Source of the DNA: JAUPVL01 sp964512085
GTDB lineage: Bacteria > Patescibacteriota > Saccharimonadia > CAILAD01 > BJGX01
Assembly (NCBI GenBank): GCA_964512085.1
Contig: CAZEIU010000001.1
Span: 1-64,000 of the forward strand
DNA: 64,000 bases
Direction of reading: 5' to 3'
The first letter of the stretch is position 1. Each line of letters begins with the position of its first letter. The translations under genes and the position numbers were made by a program. The notes beneath the pieces were generated by a model. That model had not been told where the DNA came from. It worked only from the letters and a program-made list of their open reading frames with translations, and searched no databases. Shown here in pieces: positions 1 to 8,115 of the stretch.

Positions 1-202
1 CATCAAGCGGTTGTTTACCGCCAGCCTCTATTATTTTTTTAGTATTAACTTGAGGTACAAGCCCAGTCGCAGCAAAAGACCGATATATTACAAATATACC
101 AACTGCTGCTATTACGCCAATAATAAGTACTATGCCCCAACGCGGTATTTTGCGTTTGTTGCTAGATGCTTTTTTGTAAACTCGAGGTTTTTTGGTGGCC
201 AT
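1..202 (-). CDS. Membrane-anchored protein, N-terminal part only (paralogue of the Rpf-like neighbour)
   Basis: Only the first 67 codons lie in the window; the gene runs off the left edge. The protein opens with a short basic segment (MATKKPRVYKK) and then one hydrophobic helix at about residues 24-45, so it is probably anchored in the membrane with its body outside. The start is nearly the same as that of the next gene upstream (MATKSKTKNKQRTYKK plus a similar helix), so the two are likely tandem paralogues. Upstream there is a TTGACT/TAAATT promoter and an AAGGAT ribosome site. The extracellular function cannot be seen. Confidence 0.7.
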   Translation of the reverse strand, partial: MATKKPRVYKKASSNKRKIPRWGIVLIIGVIAAVGIFVIYRSFAATGLVPQVNTKKIIEAGGKQPLD

Positions 203-264
203 TTATTTAATCCTTGTTTTTATAATTTATATCTAATTTAGCATAAGCGCTATAAAAAAGTCAA

Positions 265-1305
265 CTAACCATTATAATATTTTCCACATATTGGCCATGG
301 CTGAGTGCCACGCTGAGAGCGTAGTAGACTTGCTCTATAGGCTTGCTCATGAGCCGAATTCTGGTGAGGATAGCCCTGTCCTCCCACCGATTGCCAGGTT
401 TGTAAGTCAAACTGCAAACCTCCATAAAAACCATTGCCAGTATTTATTGCCCAGTTGCCACCACTCTCGCAAGCTACTACTCTCAACCAAGGTCTCACTA
501 CTGGGTCGTTTTCTACACTATAATCCTGAGTGCAAAGCCAGCGATCTTTTTTGGTTCCACTTACCACTTTATACGACCACCCCGAACCATTGGTGCATCC
601 CCAATTTGGCTTAATCATAGTCTGTACAGCATTGCCATAATTATAGCCAATACTGCATCGGCCTTGATTACAATAAATAGTTGAGTTTCTTGCCCCATAT
701 ATATTGCCCCCAGGCGTTCCAGCTTCGGCGTTACCGCTAGAAGCTGAGCCAGCAGATAGTTCGGCTGGAGTAAGATAGTCGGTAAGTCTTTGTCCTACTG
801 GGGTTGTAGTACCTGTACCATCAGGGCTAACTACCGACACCGTATTATTACTGCTACCGCTAGTCTCGCAATATGGCGAAAACGTTACGCCCAATCCACT
901 CTTAACACCTGTAACAGAAATGTTATGTGTAGTAGGATTAGCAGAAAGAGTTGGCGATGCTACTAAAAGATTTGTAGTTGGTTCGCTAATAGAGTTGGGG
1001 TTGGTAGACACTACTTGCCCATCAACTTTTACTTGTATGCTACCAATAGCCTCATTGCCTTGCGTGCGACTTATTCGAATATGCACCGTACTATCATTAC
1101 TTTCTACGCTGTTTACACACGCACTACCCTTCATAATTTGAAATCGTAAATTGGGTTTGGTGGCGGCTAAACTAGAGTAAACCAAAAAAATACCTACCAT
1201 ACCAATTACTACAATAAGTATTGGAGCCAACCATTTAGGAACTTTAGAGGTATTATTTTTTTTGTAAGTTCTTTGCTTATTTTTAGTTTTAGATTTAGTG
1301 GCCAT
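265..1305 (-). CDS. Rpf-like secreted/membrane-anchored transglycosylase
   Basis: 346 aa. A basic N-terminus and one membrane helix (about residues 26-47) are followed by a low-complexity Ser/Thr/Gly-rich linker. A C-terminal domain from about residue 272 matches the resuscitation-promoting-factor (lysozyme-like) family: WLRVVACESGGNWAINTGNG, then GGLQFDLQTWQSVGG. The catalytic glutamate would be E280 in CESGGNW. Family knowledge: cleaves glycan strands of peptidoglycan, outside the cell. Here it probably acts on the cell's own wall or, in an epibiont, on the host wall; that is inference. No ribosome site is obvious before the ATG. Confidence 0.8.
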   Translation of the reverse strand: MATKSKTKNKQRTYKKNNTSKVPKWLAPILIVVIGMVGIFLVYSSLAATKPNLRFQIMKGSACVNSVESNDSTVHIRISRTQGNEAIGSIQVKVDGQVVSTNPNSISEPTTNLLVASPTLSANPTTHNISVTGVKSGLGVTFSPYCETSGSSNNTVSVVSPDGTGTTTPVGQRLTDYLTPAELSAGSASSGNAEAGTPGGNIYGARNSTIYCNQGRCSIGYNYGNAVQTMIKPNWGCTNGSGWSYKVVSGTKKDRWLCTQDYSVENDPVVRPWLRVVACESGGNWAINTGNGFYGGLQFDLQTWQSVGGQGYPHQNSAHEQAYRASLLRSQRGTQPWPICGKYYNG

Positions 1306-1387
1306 GTATTGATGCCAATTTAATATGGCTTTATCATAATTGTACTTATGCTAATGAGTCAAGTTTTATTAGTTAGAATATAATTGG

Positions 1388-1393
1388 TATAAT
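1388..1393 (+). promoter_or_regulatory. -10 box of ychF (leaderless architecture)
   Basis: TATAAT ends 7 nt before the ATG at 1400, which puts the expected transcription start on the start codon itself. There is no Shine-Dalgarno sequence. This is the clearest example of a pattern shared by at least a dozen genes here. Confidence 0.7.
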
Positions 1394-1399
1394 ATAGAT

Positions 1400-2476
1400 A
1401 TGAGTTTATCACTTGGAATAGTTGGTTTGCCAAATGTGGGTAAATCAACTCTTTTTAATTCACTAACCAAAAACAATGTACTAGCCGCCAACTACCCTTT
1501 TGCCACTATCGACCCCAACGTAGGTATTGTAAATGTTCCAGATACTCGATTAGATAAATTGGCTAGTATCTCAAGCTCAGCTAAGACTATTGCTGCGGCT
1601 TGTAGTTTTGTAGATATTGCTGGCCTAGTGCGAGGCGCCTCTACCGGCGAAGGTTTGGGTAACAAGTTTTTGCAAAACATTAGAGAATGCGATGCTATTG
1701 TGCAAGTAGTAAGAGTTTTTGAAGACCCCGATGTTATTCATGTAGAAAACAACCTCGATGCCAAAAACGATATCGATACCATAACCACCGAGCTATGCTT
1801 GGCCGATCTTAGTACTGTTACCAAACGACTAGAGACTTTGCAAAAAGAACTCAAATCTAACCCAAAGGTCAGTGGCCAAATTCAAACTTTGCAAAAAGCT
1901 CAAGCTCTACTCAATGATGGCAAGGTTTTGTCAACTGAATTAGACGAGATTCCGCCAGAAATTAAAGAACTACAACTAATTACTACTAAGCCATTTTTGT
2001 ACGTCTTTAACCTCGACGAACACCACTTAAGTGATAAGGCCAAAAAAGACGAGCTACAAAAGTTGGTAGCAAATGAATCGGCCATATTCTTGTGCGCTAA
2101 GCTAGAGGCCGAACTGCAAGATATGCCCGAGAACGAAGCCAAAGAGTTACTAAAAGAACTCGGGCAAGACAACTCTGGCCTAGAAGAGTTAATAATAAAA
2201 GGCTATAAAATACTTGGCCTACAAAGCTTTTTCACTAGCGGACCAACCGAAACTCGTGCTTGGACTATTAAAATTGGCGCTACTGCACCTCAAGCCGCAG
2301 GCGTTATTCATACTGATTTTGAGCATGGTTTTATCAAAGCCGAAGTAGTAAGTTTTGCTGACTTTGTAGAATGCAATGGATGGCTGGGTGCCAAAGATGC
2401 CGGCAAAGTTCGATTAGAAGGCAAAGATTATATTGTAAAAGACGGCGATGTAATTGTATTTAGATTTAACAATTAG
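1400..2476 (+). CDS. ychF: Ribosome-binding ATPase/GTPase YchF (OLA1 family)
   Basis: 358 aa, the usual length. The P-loop is GLPNVGKST at residues 9-17 and the switch motif DIAGLVRGA is at about 72-80. The nucleotide-specificity motif is NLDE, as in YchF, which prefers ATP. A coiled-coil region follows, and a C-terminal TGS-type domain ends in DGDVIVFRFN. Family role: ribosome-associated nucleotide hydrolase in translation and stress response. The gene stands alone and converges on the membrane protein at 2485. Confidence 0.96.
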   Translation: MSLSLGIVGLPNVGKSTLFNSLTKNNVLAANYPFATIDPNVGIVNVPDTRLDKLASISSSAKTIAAACSFVDIAGLVRGASTGEGLGNKFLQNIRECDAIVQVVRVFEDPDVIHVENNLDAKNDIDTITTELCLADLSTVTKRLETLQKELKSNPKVSGQIQTLQKAQALLNDGKVLSTELDEIPPEIKELQLITTKPFLYVFNLDEHHLSDKAKKDELQKLVANESAIFLCAKLEAELQDMPENEAKELLKELGQDNSGLEELIIKGYKILGLQSFFTSGPTETRAWTIKIGATAPQAAGVIHTDFEHGFIKAEVVSFADFVECNGWLGAKDAGKVRLEGKDYIVKDGDVIVFRFNN

Positions 2477-2484
2477 ATACTCTG

Positions 2485-3177
2485 TTAAGATTTGTTGCGA
2501 CTTATTATAAAAATTCCTACAAATAACGTGAGGGCTACAATTACGTAACCCGCGATGCCAAACAGACTGGTATTACTACCATGCGAAAATAAGAAATTTA
2601 TTATTGCTAGTACTCCACCCACCAAAAATGCGCTACCAATTAGATATAACCTCACTCTTTGCGTTGCTACAGTGATATGTCTGGCAGAAAAAATAGTAAG
2701 TAGTCCTACAAACACAAAAGCCGATGACATAGCTGCAAAAAACCAACTTGCTACCATTGGTACTGGGTACGTGACACTCCCATCACTAAAAACATAATTG
2801 ATACTTGGCAAGTAATAAATGCTAGATATAAACGCACCAGCAATTGTAATTAAATATGGTATTAATACCCATAAATAATTTACTTTTTTATTAAAACCCA
2901 AATACCAAATTAACCGAGTCATCACAATAATTGCAGCGTAGTAGAAAAAATCGCCAATAATTGTAGTTATCTTAAGGGTAGACTCTACATGCGTAAACAC
3001 AAATGGTACCGAATACATAAGTGCAGATATGCCACCTAATATTGCGCCAAGACCAAAATATAATATTAAGGGTGTTTTTTGACGGCTATATAAAAACAAT
3101 CCTCTCATACCAAATAACGTAATTGACACGCCTAGTACAAAAAAAGATATAACGTTGGTTGGCATACTATAAAGCAT
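2485..3177 (-). CDS. Seven-helix membrane protein of unknown function
   Basis: 230 aa with about seven hydrophobic helices separated by short loops, ending in a basic RNKS tail. The layout resembles the 7TM sensor modules found at the N-terminus of some signalling proteins, but no signalling domain is attached. I do not recognise the family. It converges with ychF (9-nt gap) and is followed upstream by the efp cluster. No catalytic motif is visible. Confidence 0.7.
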   Translation of the reverse strand: MLYSMPTNVISFFVLGVSITLFGMRGLFLYSRQKTPLILYFGLGAILGGISALMYSVPFVFTHVESTLKITTIIGDFFYYAAIIVMTRLIWYLGFNKKVNYLWVLIPYLITIAGAFISSIYYLPSINYVFSDGSVTYPVPMVASWFFAAMSSAFVFVGLLTIFSARHITVATQRVRLYLIGSAFLVGGVLAIINFLFSHGSNTSLFGIAGYVIVALTLFVGIFIISRNKS

Positions 3178-3215
3178 AAGTACATTTTACACTATTACTG
3201 CTTAATAGATAAAAA

Positions 3216-3776
3216 TTACTTGGTACGTTCTAAATATGCACCCGTACGAGTATCTACTTTTAGGTTGTCGCCAACCTTAATAAATTGAGGAGCCTGAACT
3301 TTAATCCCAGTCTCAAGAGTAACCTCTTTGGTGCTTGAGCTAGCGCTATTACCCTTATCTCCCCCTGGAGCCGATGAAACTTTGAGAATTACATTCTTGG
3401 GCCATTCAAAACCAATTACTTTTTCGTCGTACAAGAGTGCATCAATTTTACCGCCCTCTAAAATATATTTAGGAATATTTTCATCGAGCTTATTACTTAC
3501 CTCGATTGTTTCATAGCTCTCCAAGTCCATAAAAGAATATGTATCGTTAGTTGAGTACAAATATTGTACTGTCTTACGATCGACATTGGCCGGAGTTATT
3601 CGTGCATCATTACGAAACGTCTTGTCTATTACATTGCCAGTAATAAGATTTTTGAGTTTGGTATTTACAATACTGCCACCTCTACCCATCTGTTTTTGAG
3701 CATACTCAACCACCTTGTATGGAACACCATCAAGGTCAATAAGAGTTTCTTTTCTTAAATCTGTTGGGCCAAACAT
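3216..3776 (-). CDS. efp: Translation elongation factor P
   Basis: 186 aa with the KOW-like N-domain (residues 1-65) and two OB domains. It promotes peptide-bond formation at polyproline stretches by binding next to the ribosomal P site. The tip of the N-domain loop reads QMGRGGS where most EF-Ps have PGKGG, so the residue that is usually a modified lysine is an arginine (see findings). The gene lies 7 nt downstream of rpsR in the rpsF-ssb-rpsR-efp cluster, so it is probably co-transcribed. Confidence 0.95.
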   Translation of the reverse strand: MFGPTDLRKETLIDLDGVPYKVVEYAQKQMGRGGSIVNTKLKNLITGNVIDKTFRNDARITPANVDRKTVQYLYSTNDTYSFMDLESYETIEVSNKLDENIPKYILEGGKIDALLYDEKVIGFEWPKNVILKVSSAPGGDKGNSASSSTKEVTLETGIKVQAPQFIKVGDNLKVDTRTGAYLERTK

Positions 3777-3783
3777 CTTTTGC

Positions 3784-4002
3784 TTACTTTACTACAAAAG
3801 GTAACAAACCAATGTGTCGAGCGCGTTTTATAGCCTTGGCAATCATGCGTTGATGCTTCATGCTAGCTCCACTACGTCTGCGCGAATCTATTTTGCCCAC
3901 ACTGTTTACGTAGTGCTGCAAAGTTTTAACATCTTTGTAGTCTATGTACTCTAGATCTTCACTATAAAATTTGTTTTGCTTGTTTTGGTAATATTCTGCC
4001 AT
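3784..4002 (-). CDS. rpsR: 30S ribosomal protein bS18
   Basis: 72 aa, typical of bS18. Recognisable motifs are FYSEDLEYIDYKDVKTLQHYV and the basic RNA-binding stretch KHQRMIAKAIKRARHIGLLPF. It binds 16S rRNA on the platform together with bS6. It lies in the classic rpsF-ssb-rpsR order, 9 nt after ssb, and a good AAGGAG ribosome site (in the ssb-rpsR gap region) precedes it. Confidence 0.97.
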   Translation of the reverse strand: MAEYYQNKQNKFYSEDLEYIDYKDVKTLQHYVNSVGKIDSRRRSGASMKHQRMIAKAIKRARHIGLLPFVVK

Positions 4003-4011
4003 AATATCTCC

Positions 4012-4473
4012 TTAAAAAGGTATGTCATCTAAGTTAATTTCGCCTTCGCCCATATCTTCGATAGCTACTTCATCTTTTGAAGGTTTCTTATCGTCGCTAG
4101 GAGCAGATTCACTTTTGCTGTCAGTATCAGGCATATCGCCAGCGCGATCAACAAAGTTAATATCGGTAGCTACAATTTCTGTTCGTTGACGTTTGCCACC
4201 ATCTTGGCCTTCCCAGCTACGTGTTTGCAATCGACCTACTACCAACACCTTACGGCCTTTGGCTAGGTAGTTTGACACTAATTCACCAAGTTTGCCCCAT
4301 GCAACTACATCGTGAAACTCTACTGAGTCTTTTCTTTCGCCCGAAGGGTCGTTCCAACTTCTGTTAGTTGCAACAGAAAAAGATGCTACTGATTGACCAC
4401 TAGGAGTTGTTCTAAGTTCTGGGTCTCGAGTAAGATTACCCATTATTATTGCTTGATTGAAGTCTTTTGCCAT
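4012..4473 (-). CDS. ssb: Single-stranded DNA-binding protein
   Basis: 153 aa. OB-fold at residues 4-105 (MGNLTRDPELRTTPSGQSVA, FHDVVAWGKLGE). An acidic, disordered linker ends in the conserved tail DDIPF, which recruits repair and replication proteins. The ATG overlaps the TAA of rpsF (TAATG), so translation is probably coupled. Confidence 0.97.
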   Translation of the reverse strand: MAKDFNQAIIMGNLTRDPELRTTPSGQSVASFSVATNRSWNDPSGERKDSVEFHDVVAWGKLGELVSNYLAKGRKVLVVGRLQTRSWEGQDGGKRQRTEIVATDINFVDRAGDMPDTDSKSESAPSDDKKPSKDEVAIEDMGEGEINLDDIPF

Positions 4474-4829
4474 TATTTTGATTCCTCTTCTACTTTGTTA
4501 GTTTTCTTACTTGTCTTTGATGAGTCTTGTTTTTTCAAATACTTAATGTTCTCTAAGCTTACGATAAGATATCGCATAACTTCTTCGGTAATTCTTAACT
4601 TAGAGTCTAACTCGCCTACAACACTTGGGTCGGCTTGAATTTCGTAAAATACATAAATACCCCAGCTTTGCTTATTGATCTTGTAAGCTAGTTTACGTTT
4701 ACCCCAATTATCTTTTTTATCGACTTTTATACCTAAAGAGTCAAACAGTTTTTCGATTTTTTTGGTTGTTTGCTCAATATCTATCTCTAGATCTGGGTGT
4801 AGCACCAAAGCTACTTCATAGTGTTTCAT
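4473..4829 (-). CDS. rpsF: 30S ribosomal protein bS6
   Basis: 118 aa, starting MKHYEVALVLHPD as bS6 does, with a charged C-terminal tail (KKTNKVEEESK). It pairs with bS18 on the platform of the small subunit. First gene of the rpsF-ssb-rpsR-efp unit. A strong AAGGAGC ribosome site lies just before the ATG, and the leader contains two hairpins. Confidence 0.96.
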   Translation of the reverse strand: MKHYEVALVLHPDLEIDIEQTTKKIEKLFDSLGIKVDKKDNWGKRKLAYKINKQSWGIYVFYEIQADPSVVGELDSKLRITEEVMRYLIVSLENIKYLKKQDSSKTSKKTNKVEEESK

Positions 4830-4850
4830 ACACGCTCCTTCTATGGCACC

Positions 4851-4892
4851 CTTCAGAATTCTGAAGTTCTACTGTTTTGTTACGTAAAACAG
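4851..4892 (-). promoter_or_regulatory. Two-hairpin 5' leader of the rpsF operon
   Basis: Two inverted repeats precede rpsF on the minus strand: CTGTTTT/AAAACAG (4872-4892, 7-nt loop) and CTTCAG-AATT-CTGAAG (4851-4866). A leader structure bound by S6:S18 regulates this operon in other bacteria. I cannot confirm that this leader carries the known S6:S18 motif, so regulation is an inference from position. Confidence 0.35.
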
Positions 4893-4967
4893 CAAAAGGT
4901 GTGTTTAATTTTTAATACCTGCAAATTATAGCTTATACAAACCAAAAGGTCAAGGTATAATAGTCTT

Positions 4968-5495
4968 ATGCAAATACTATCATCACAGTTCGTTGGTAAG
5001 CCAATTATTAGCGTTCAGACTTCTGAAATAATTGGATATATAAAAGACATGGTTACAAAACAAGAAGACTTAAAGATAGTCGCCCTGTGCGTAAGTCAGC
5101 CTCATCAAAAAGAAAGTTATTACTTATTGCCTAGCGATATAAGGTTTTTTAATAAAGACAAAGTAATAGTCGACTCATTTCAAAAACTTAGTGAATTCTC
5201 TGAGCTAGTGCGATACCAACACGATATTACATCTAACTATCGAATTATTAAAAAACGAGTTAAAACGAGCTCTGGCAAAAAACTTGGTAGAGTTGTTGAT
5301 TATATGTTTGATCCGGCACATTATTTTGTAACCAAGCTCAATGTCAAACCGTTGCTACTACAAAATATTGTCTATACCAAACTACTTATAGATAGAGACG
5401 ACATTATTGATACTCAAAAAAACTATATTATTGTCAAAGATAATTTTGCCAAATTAAAAAAGCCAGCAACTGCAGTATTGCCAGCACAAAGTTAG
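4968..5495 (+). CDS. PRC-barrel domain protein
   Basis: 175 aa. Two tandem beta-rich modules resemble PRC-barrels: residues 1-80 (VGKPIISVQTSEIIGYIKDM) and 90-160 (VKTSSGKKLGRVVDYMFDP). PRC-barrels occur in RimM and in small regulatory or RNA-binding proteins, so the role here is open. TATAAT at 4956-4961 ends 7 nt before the ATG, giving a leaderless mRNA. It is divergent from rpsF. Confidence 0.75.
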   Translation: MQILSSQFVGKPIISVQTSEIIGYIKDMVTKQEDLKIVALCVSQPHQKESYYLLPSDIRFFNKDKVIVDSFQKLSEFSELVRYQHDITSNYRIIKKRVKTSSGKKLGRVVDYMFDPAHYFVTKLNVKPLLLQNIVYTKLLIDRDDIIDTQKNYIIVKDNFAKLKKPATAVLPAQS

Positions 5496-5528
5496 CTATG
5501 TAATAATACAATTAATGGAGGTTATGCT

Positions 5529-5600
5529 TTGGTAGTTATTGTTTTATTATGGTTGGCCCTTATAGGCATAGTAGTACGATACGTTATTGCCAAAAACTAA
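5529..5600 (+). CDS. Putative 23-residue single-helix membrane microprotein
   Basis: A TTG start follows a strong GGAGG (5517-5521) by 7 nt. The reading frame encodes a very hydrophobic helix (MVVIVLLWLALIGIVVRYV) with a short polar tail (IAKN). It sits 33 nt after the PRC-barrel gene and could share its mRNA. The last 17 nt overlap the end of recX tail to tail. Evidence is the ribosome site and amino-acid pattern only. Confidence 0.4.
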   Translation: MVVIVLLWLALIGIVVRYVIAKN

Positions 5601-6201
5601 TTTCGTCAAGGGCATTTTTTGCTTCAGAATAAGAGAACCCCTGCTGTGATAAATATTGCAGCATTTTATTTTTATCTTGATACTTACTTTGTTTGATTTT
5701 TTTATCTATTATCTTTTTGATGGCCAAATTATTATCTACATCTTCGCTTTCGCTAATAGCTTGCTCAATAATATCTTTATTTATATCTTTTGCGAGCAAC
5801 TCTTTTTTGAGCACCATAGAAGATCTTGGCCTTAGTTGCTGTCTTGTAGATATAAAACTCAAACAATAATTTAAGTCATTGAGGTAACCATCTTTTATAA
5901 GTCTCTCAATAGTTAATTGCACCACATCTTCGTCAAAATCTTTTTGCAGTAAATATTTTTGCATCTGAGAGACAGTACGAGGTCCATATTGTAGGTAATA
6001 CAGGGCTCTATCGTAAGTTTTGCTTAAAGCCGAGCTGTTTTTAATGTCACTAAGCTCTTTTTTGGATATATCTTGGTTGTTTTTTAAACCCAAAGTAGCT
6101 AGTTGTAGATCGCTCAATGAACAAAAAAACGTGCCATCTACAAATATATTGTAAAAGCCTGCACGTTTTTTTTGAGATTGTATTTTGGTAATTATCGGCA
6201 T
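5584..6201 (-). CDS. recX: Regulatory protein RecX
   Basis: 205 aa, the normal RecX size, made of three-helix repeats. Motifs include RALYYLQYGPRTVSQMQKYL and ERLIKDGYLND. RecX binds RecA filaments and modulates recombination. It lies 30 nt downstream of recA on the same strand, the classical pairing, and is probably co-transcribed. Confidence 0.93.
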   Translation of the reverse strand: MPIITKIQSQKKRAGFYNIFVDGTFFCSLSDLQLATLGLKNNQDISKKELSDIKNSSALSKTYDRALYYLQYGPRTVSQMQKYLLQKDFDEDVVQLTIERLIKDGYLNDLNYCLSFISTRQQLRPRSSMVLKKELLAKDINKDIIEQAISESEDVDNNLAIKKIIDKKIKQSKYQDKNKMLQYLSQQGFSYSEAKNALDEISFWQ

Positions 6202-6230
6202 CAGCTTAATTCGTAAGCCTTAATATGCTT

Positions 6231-7295
6231 TTAAGAGAGGTCTTTAATAGCTTTCTCTAACTCTTGCATTACCTTTGGATTATCGGCTAAGAATTGCTTG
6301 GCTGCTTCTCTACCCTGTCCTATTTTTTCGTCTTTGTATGAGAACCATGCGCCCGCCTTTTGTACCAAACCATGTTTAACTGCCAAGTCTATCATATCAC
6401 CAGCACGTGATATACCTTCGTTGTACATGATATCGAACTCCGCGATCTTAAATGGTGCAGCTACCTTGTTCTTTACTACCTTTACTTTGACATGATTGCC
6501 AATAATATTTTCACCGTCTTTTATTTGTTCGGTACGACGAATGTCGAGTCTTACTGAGGAGTAATATTTAAGCGCATTACCCCCAGCGGTAACTTCTGGG
6601 TTACCAAACATTACACCTATCTTCATACGCAACTGGTTTATAAACACTACCGTAGTATTAGACTTGGCAATTACACCAGTAAGTTTACGCAAGGCTTGGC
6701 TCATAAGCCGTGCTTGCAATCCCATATGGCTATCACCCATCTCACCTTCTATTTCAGCACGTGGCGTAAGAGCAGCCACTGAGTCGACCACAATTATATC
6801 AACAGCATTAGATCGCACCAGTGTTTCGCAAATCTCTAAAGCTTGCTCACCCGTATCTGGCTGAGAGATCAATAAATCGTCTAGATTTACACCTATTTTT
6901 GAGGCGTACTCAGGGTCGACAGCGTGCTCGGCATCAATAAATGCGGCTAACCCACCGTTTTTTTGCACCTCGGCTACGGCATGGAGTGCCAATGTAGTTT
7001 TACCACTCGACTCTGGGCCATATATCTCTACAATTCTACCTTTGGGTAATCCGCCACCCAGAGCTAGATCGAGCGAGAAACTACCGGTAGAAATTGTCTC
7101 TACAGCTACCTGCATGCCTTCGCCGAGTTTCATTATTGAGCCTTGCCCAAACTGACGTTCTATCTGTTCTACGGCTAAGTCTACAGCTCTAAGGCGAGAC
7201 GCCTTTTCTTTTTCGGTTTTGCTATTTTTGGTAGAATCTTTCACTGTTTTTACCTCTTTTGATTTAACTTTTTTTGCAATTGTTGTTGCTGACAT
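6231..7295 (-). CDS. recA: Recombinase RecA
   Basis: 354 aa from the preferred start at 7295 (MSATTIAKK), which sits 4 nt after GGAGG; an in-frame ATG 12 nt upstream lacks a ribosome site. Walker A is GPESSGKTT, and the L1/L2 DNA-binding loops and the EGEMGDSHMG region are present. It catalyses strand exchange in recombination and repair. A Lys-rich N-terminal extension of about 30 residues is lineage-specific. The promoter contains a palindromic ACATGT pair (next feature). Confidence 0.97.
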   Translation of the reverse strand: MSATTIAKKVKSKEVKTVKDSTKNSKTEKEKASRLRAVDLAVEQIERQFGQGSIMKLGEGMQVAVETISTGSFSLDLALGGGLPKGRIVEIYGPESSGKTTLALHAVAEVQKNGGLAAFIDAEHAVDPEYASKIGVNLDDLLISQPDTGEQALEICETLVRSNAVDIIVVDSVAALTPRAEIEGEMGDSHMGLQARLMSQALRKLTGVIAKSNTTVVFINQLRMKIGVMFGNPEVTAGGNALKYYSSVRLDIRRTEQIKDGENIIGNHVKVKVVKNKVAAPFKIAEFDIMYNEGISRAGDMIDLAVKHGLVQKAGAWFSYKDEKIGQGREAAKQFLADNPKVMQELEKAIKDLS

Positions 7296-7344
7296 TATAC
7301 CCTCCATAGATATTTAATTGTTCGGTTTTTATTCTTATATAACC

Positions 7345-7374
7345 ATATTACCGAACATGTTGCGTACATGTCAA
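7345..7374 (-). promoter_or_regulatory. recA promoter with embedded palindromic repeats
   Basis: On the minus strand, TTGACA (7369-7374) and TAATAT (7345-7350) are 18 bp apart. The spacer carries two copies of ACATGT separated by TGCGT, and the core CAACATGTTCG resembles half-sites of Gram-positive SOS boxes without matching the standard spacing. It could be an SOS-type operator; no lexA is visible in the window. Confidence 0.5.
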
Positions 7375-7427
7375 CAACTTTATGTCCTTATTAAATCAAT
7401 TATACTCTACATTAGTAAAGCATAAGT

Positions 7428-7453
7428 AAAAACCCCAGAATATTTCTGAGGTT
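7428..7453 (-). terminator. Rho-independent terminator after the 7474-8040 gene
   Basis: Minus-strand hairpin AACCTCAGAA/TTCTGGGGTT with a 3-nt loop, followed directly by TTTTT. It ends the unit read from 9.5 kb leftwards. Confidence 0.75.
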
Positions 7454-7473
7454 TATATATAGATATTAATCTT

Positions 7474-8040
7474 TTACTTAGCTGATTTTCTGACAGCTTT
7501 TGCGGCAGCAAAGATATCGGCAGGATAAAGTCCAGCGCTATGCATGCTACTATGCCATTCTGGGTGATCCTTAAGACGATTGACAAAATCTGCAACAACG
7601 GCTGAGTTGGCAAAAGCGCTATCTAGGAGCTCTCGCAAAAAGTCAGCTTCGCTTCCGCCCTCGCGATCAATTATTGCTCTAACCAAGATAGCCTGATTAT
7701 CGGTCAAGGTTACTCCTGGTACAGCATTATTGTTCTTTTTGATTCCCAAGAATTCTTGCAGACTTGTCTGAACATAATAATTGAACACATAACTATACGA
7801 GCCAAGCTCTACGATTACTTCTAGGTTTTGGATAGCATTTTGAGAAGTCTTTACTACAACTCTTGGTAGATCGAGTTCTTCACAAAGCCAACGCGCTACA
7901 AGCTCGGTATTTTGGTTAAACCCGCTCCTATGCCCTGCAATCTTATTTTTAATTTCTCTAGGTGAAAGTTTCTCAAGTTTATTTAGACATTTTCTAATTT
8001 TTCGTTCTAACACAGGTGCAGTAGGTTGGCTTTTGGCCAT
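7474..8040 (-). CDS. Hypothetical protein (188 aa)
   Basis: The start is placed at MAKSQPTAPVLERK because a GGCGAGG ribosome site lies just before it; longer in-frame starts lack one. The protein is mostly helical, with a basic N-terminal half (ERKIRKCLNKLEKLSPREIKN) and no membrane helix. I do not recognise the family. It follows the TPR gene by 75 nt on the same strand and ends at a clear terminator. Confidence 0.65.
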   Translation of the reverse strand: MAKSQPTAPVLERKIRKCLNKLEKLSPREIKNKIAGHRSGFNQNTELVARWLCEELDLPRVVVKTSQNAIQNLEVIVELGSYSYVFNYYVQTSLQEFLGIKKNNNAVPGVTLTDNQAILVRAIIDREGGSEADFLRELLDSAFANSAVVADFVNRLKDHPEWHSSMHSAGLYPADIFAAAKAVRKSAK

Positions 8041-8115
8041 GCCTCGCCTTTCTGGTGGTAGGTACAAACTTTCAAAATTATAACAGCTCAATACCATCAA
8101 AGTAAAGGCCAATTA

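Noticed and set aside
7345..7374. A standard SOS box in the recA promoter
   Set aside because: The CGAAC-N4-GTTCG spacing of Bacillus-type boxes is not met; kept only as an operator-like repeat.
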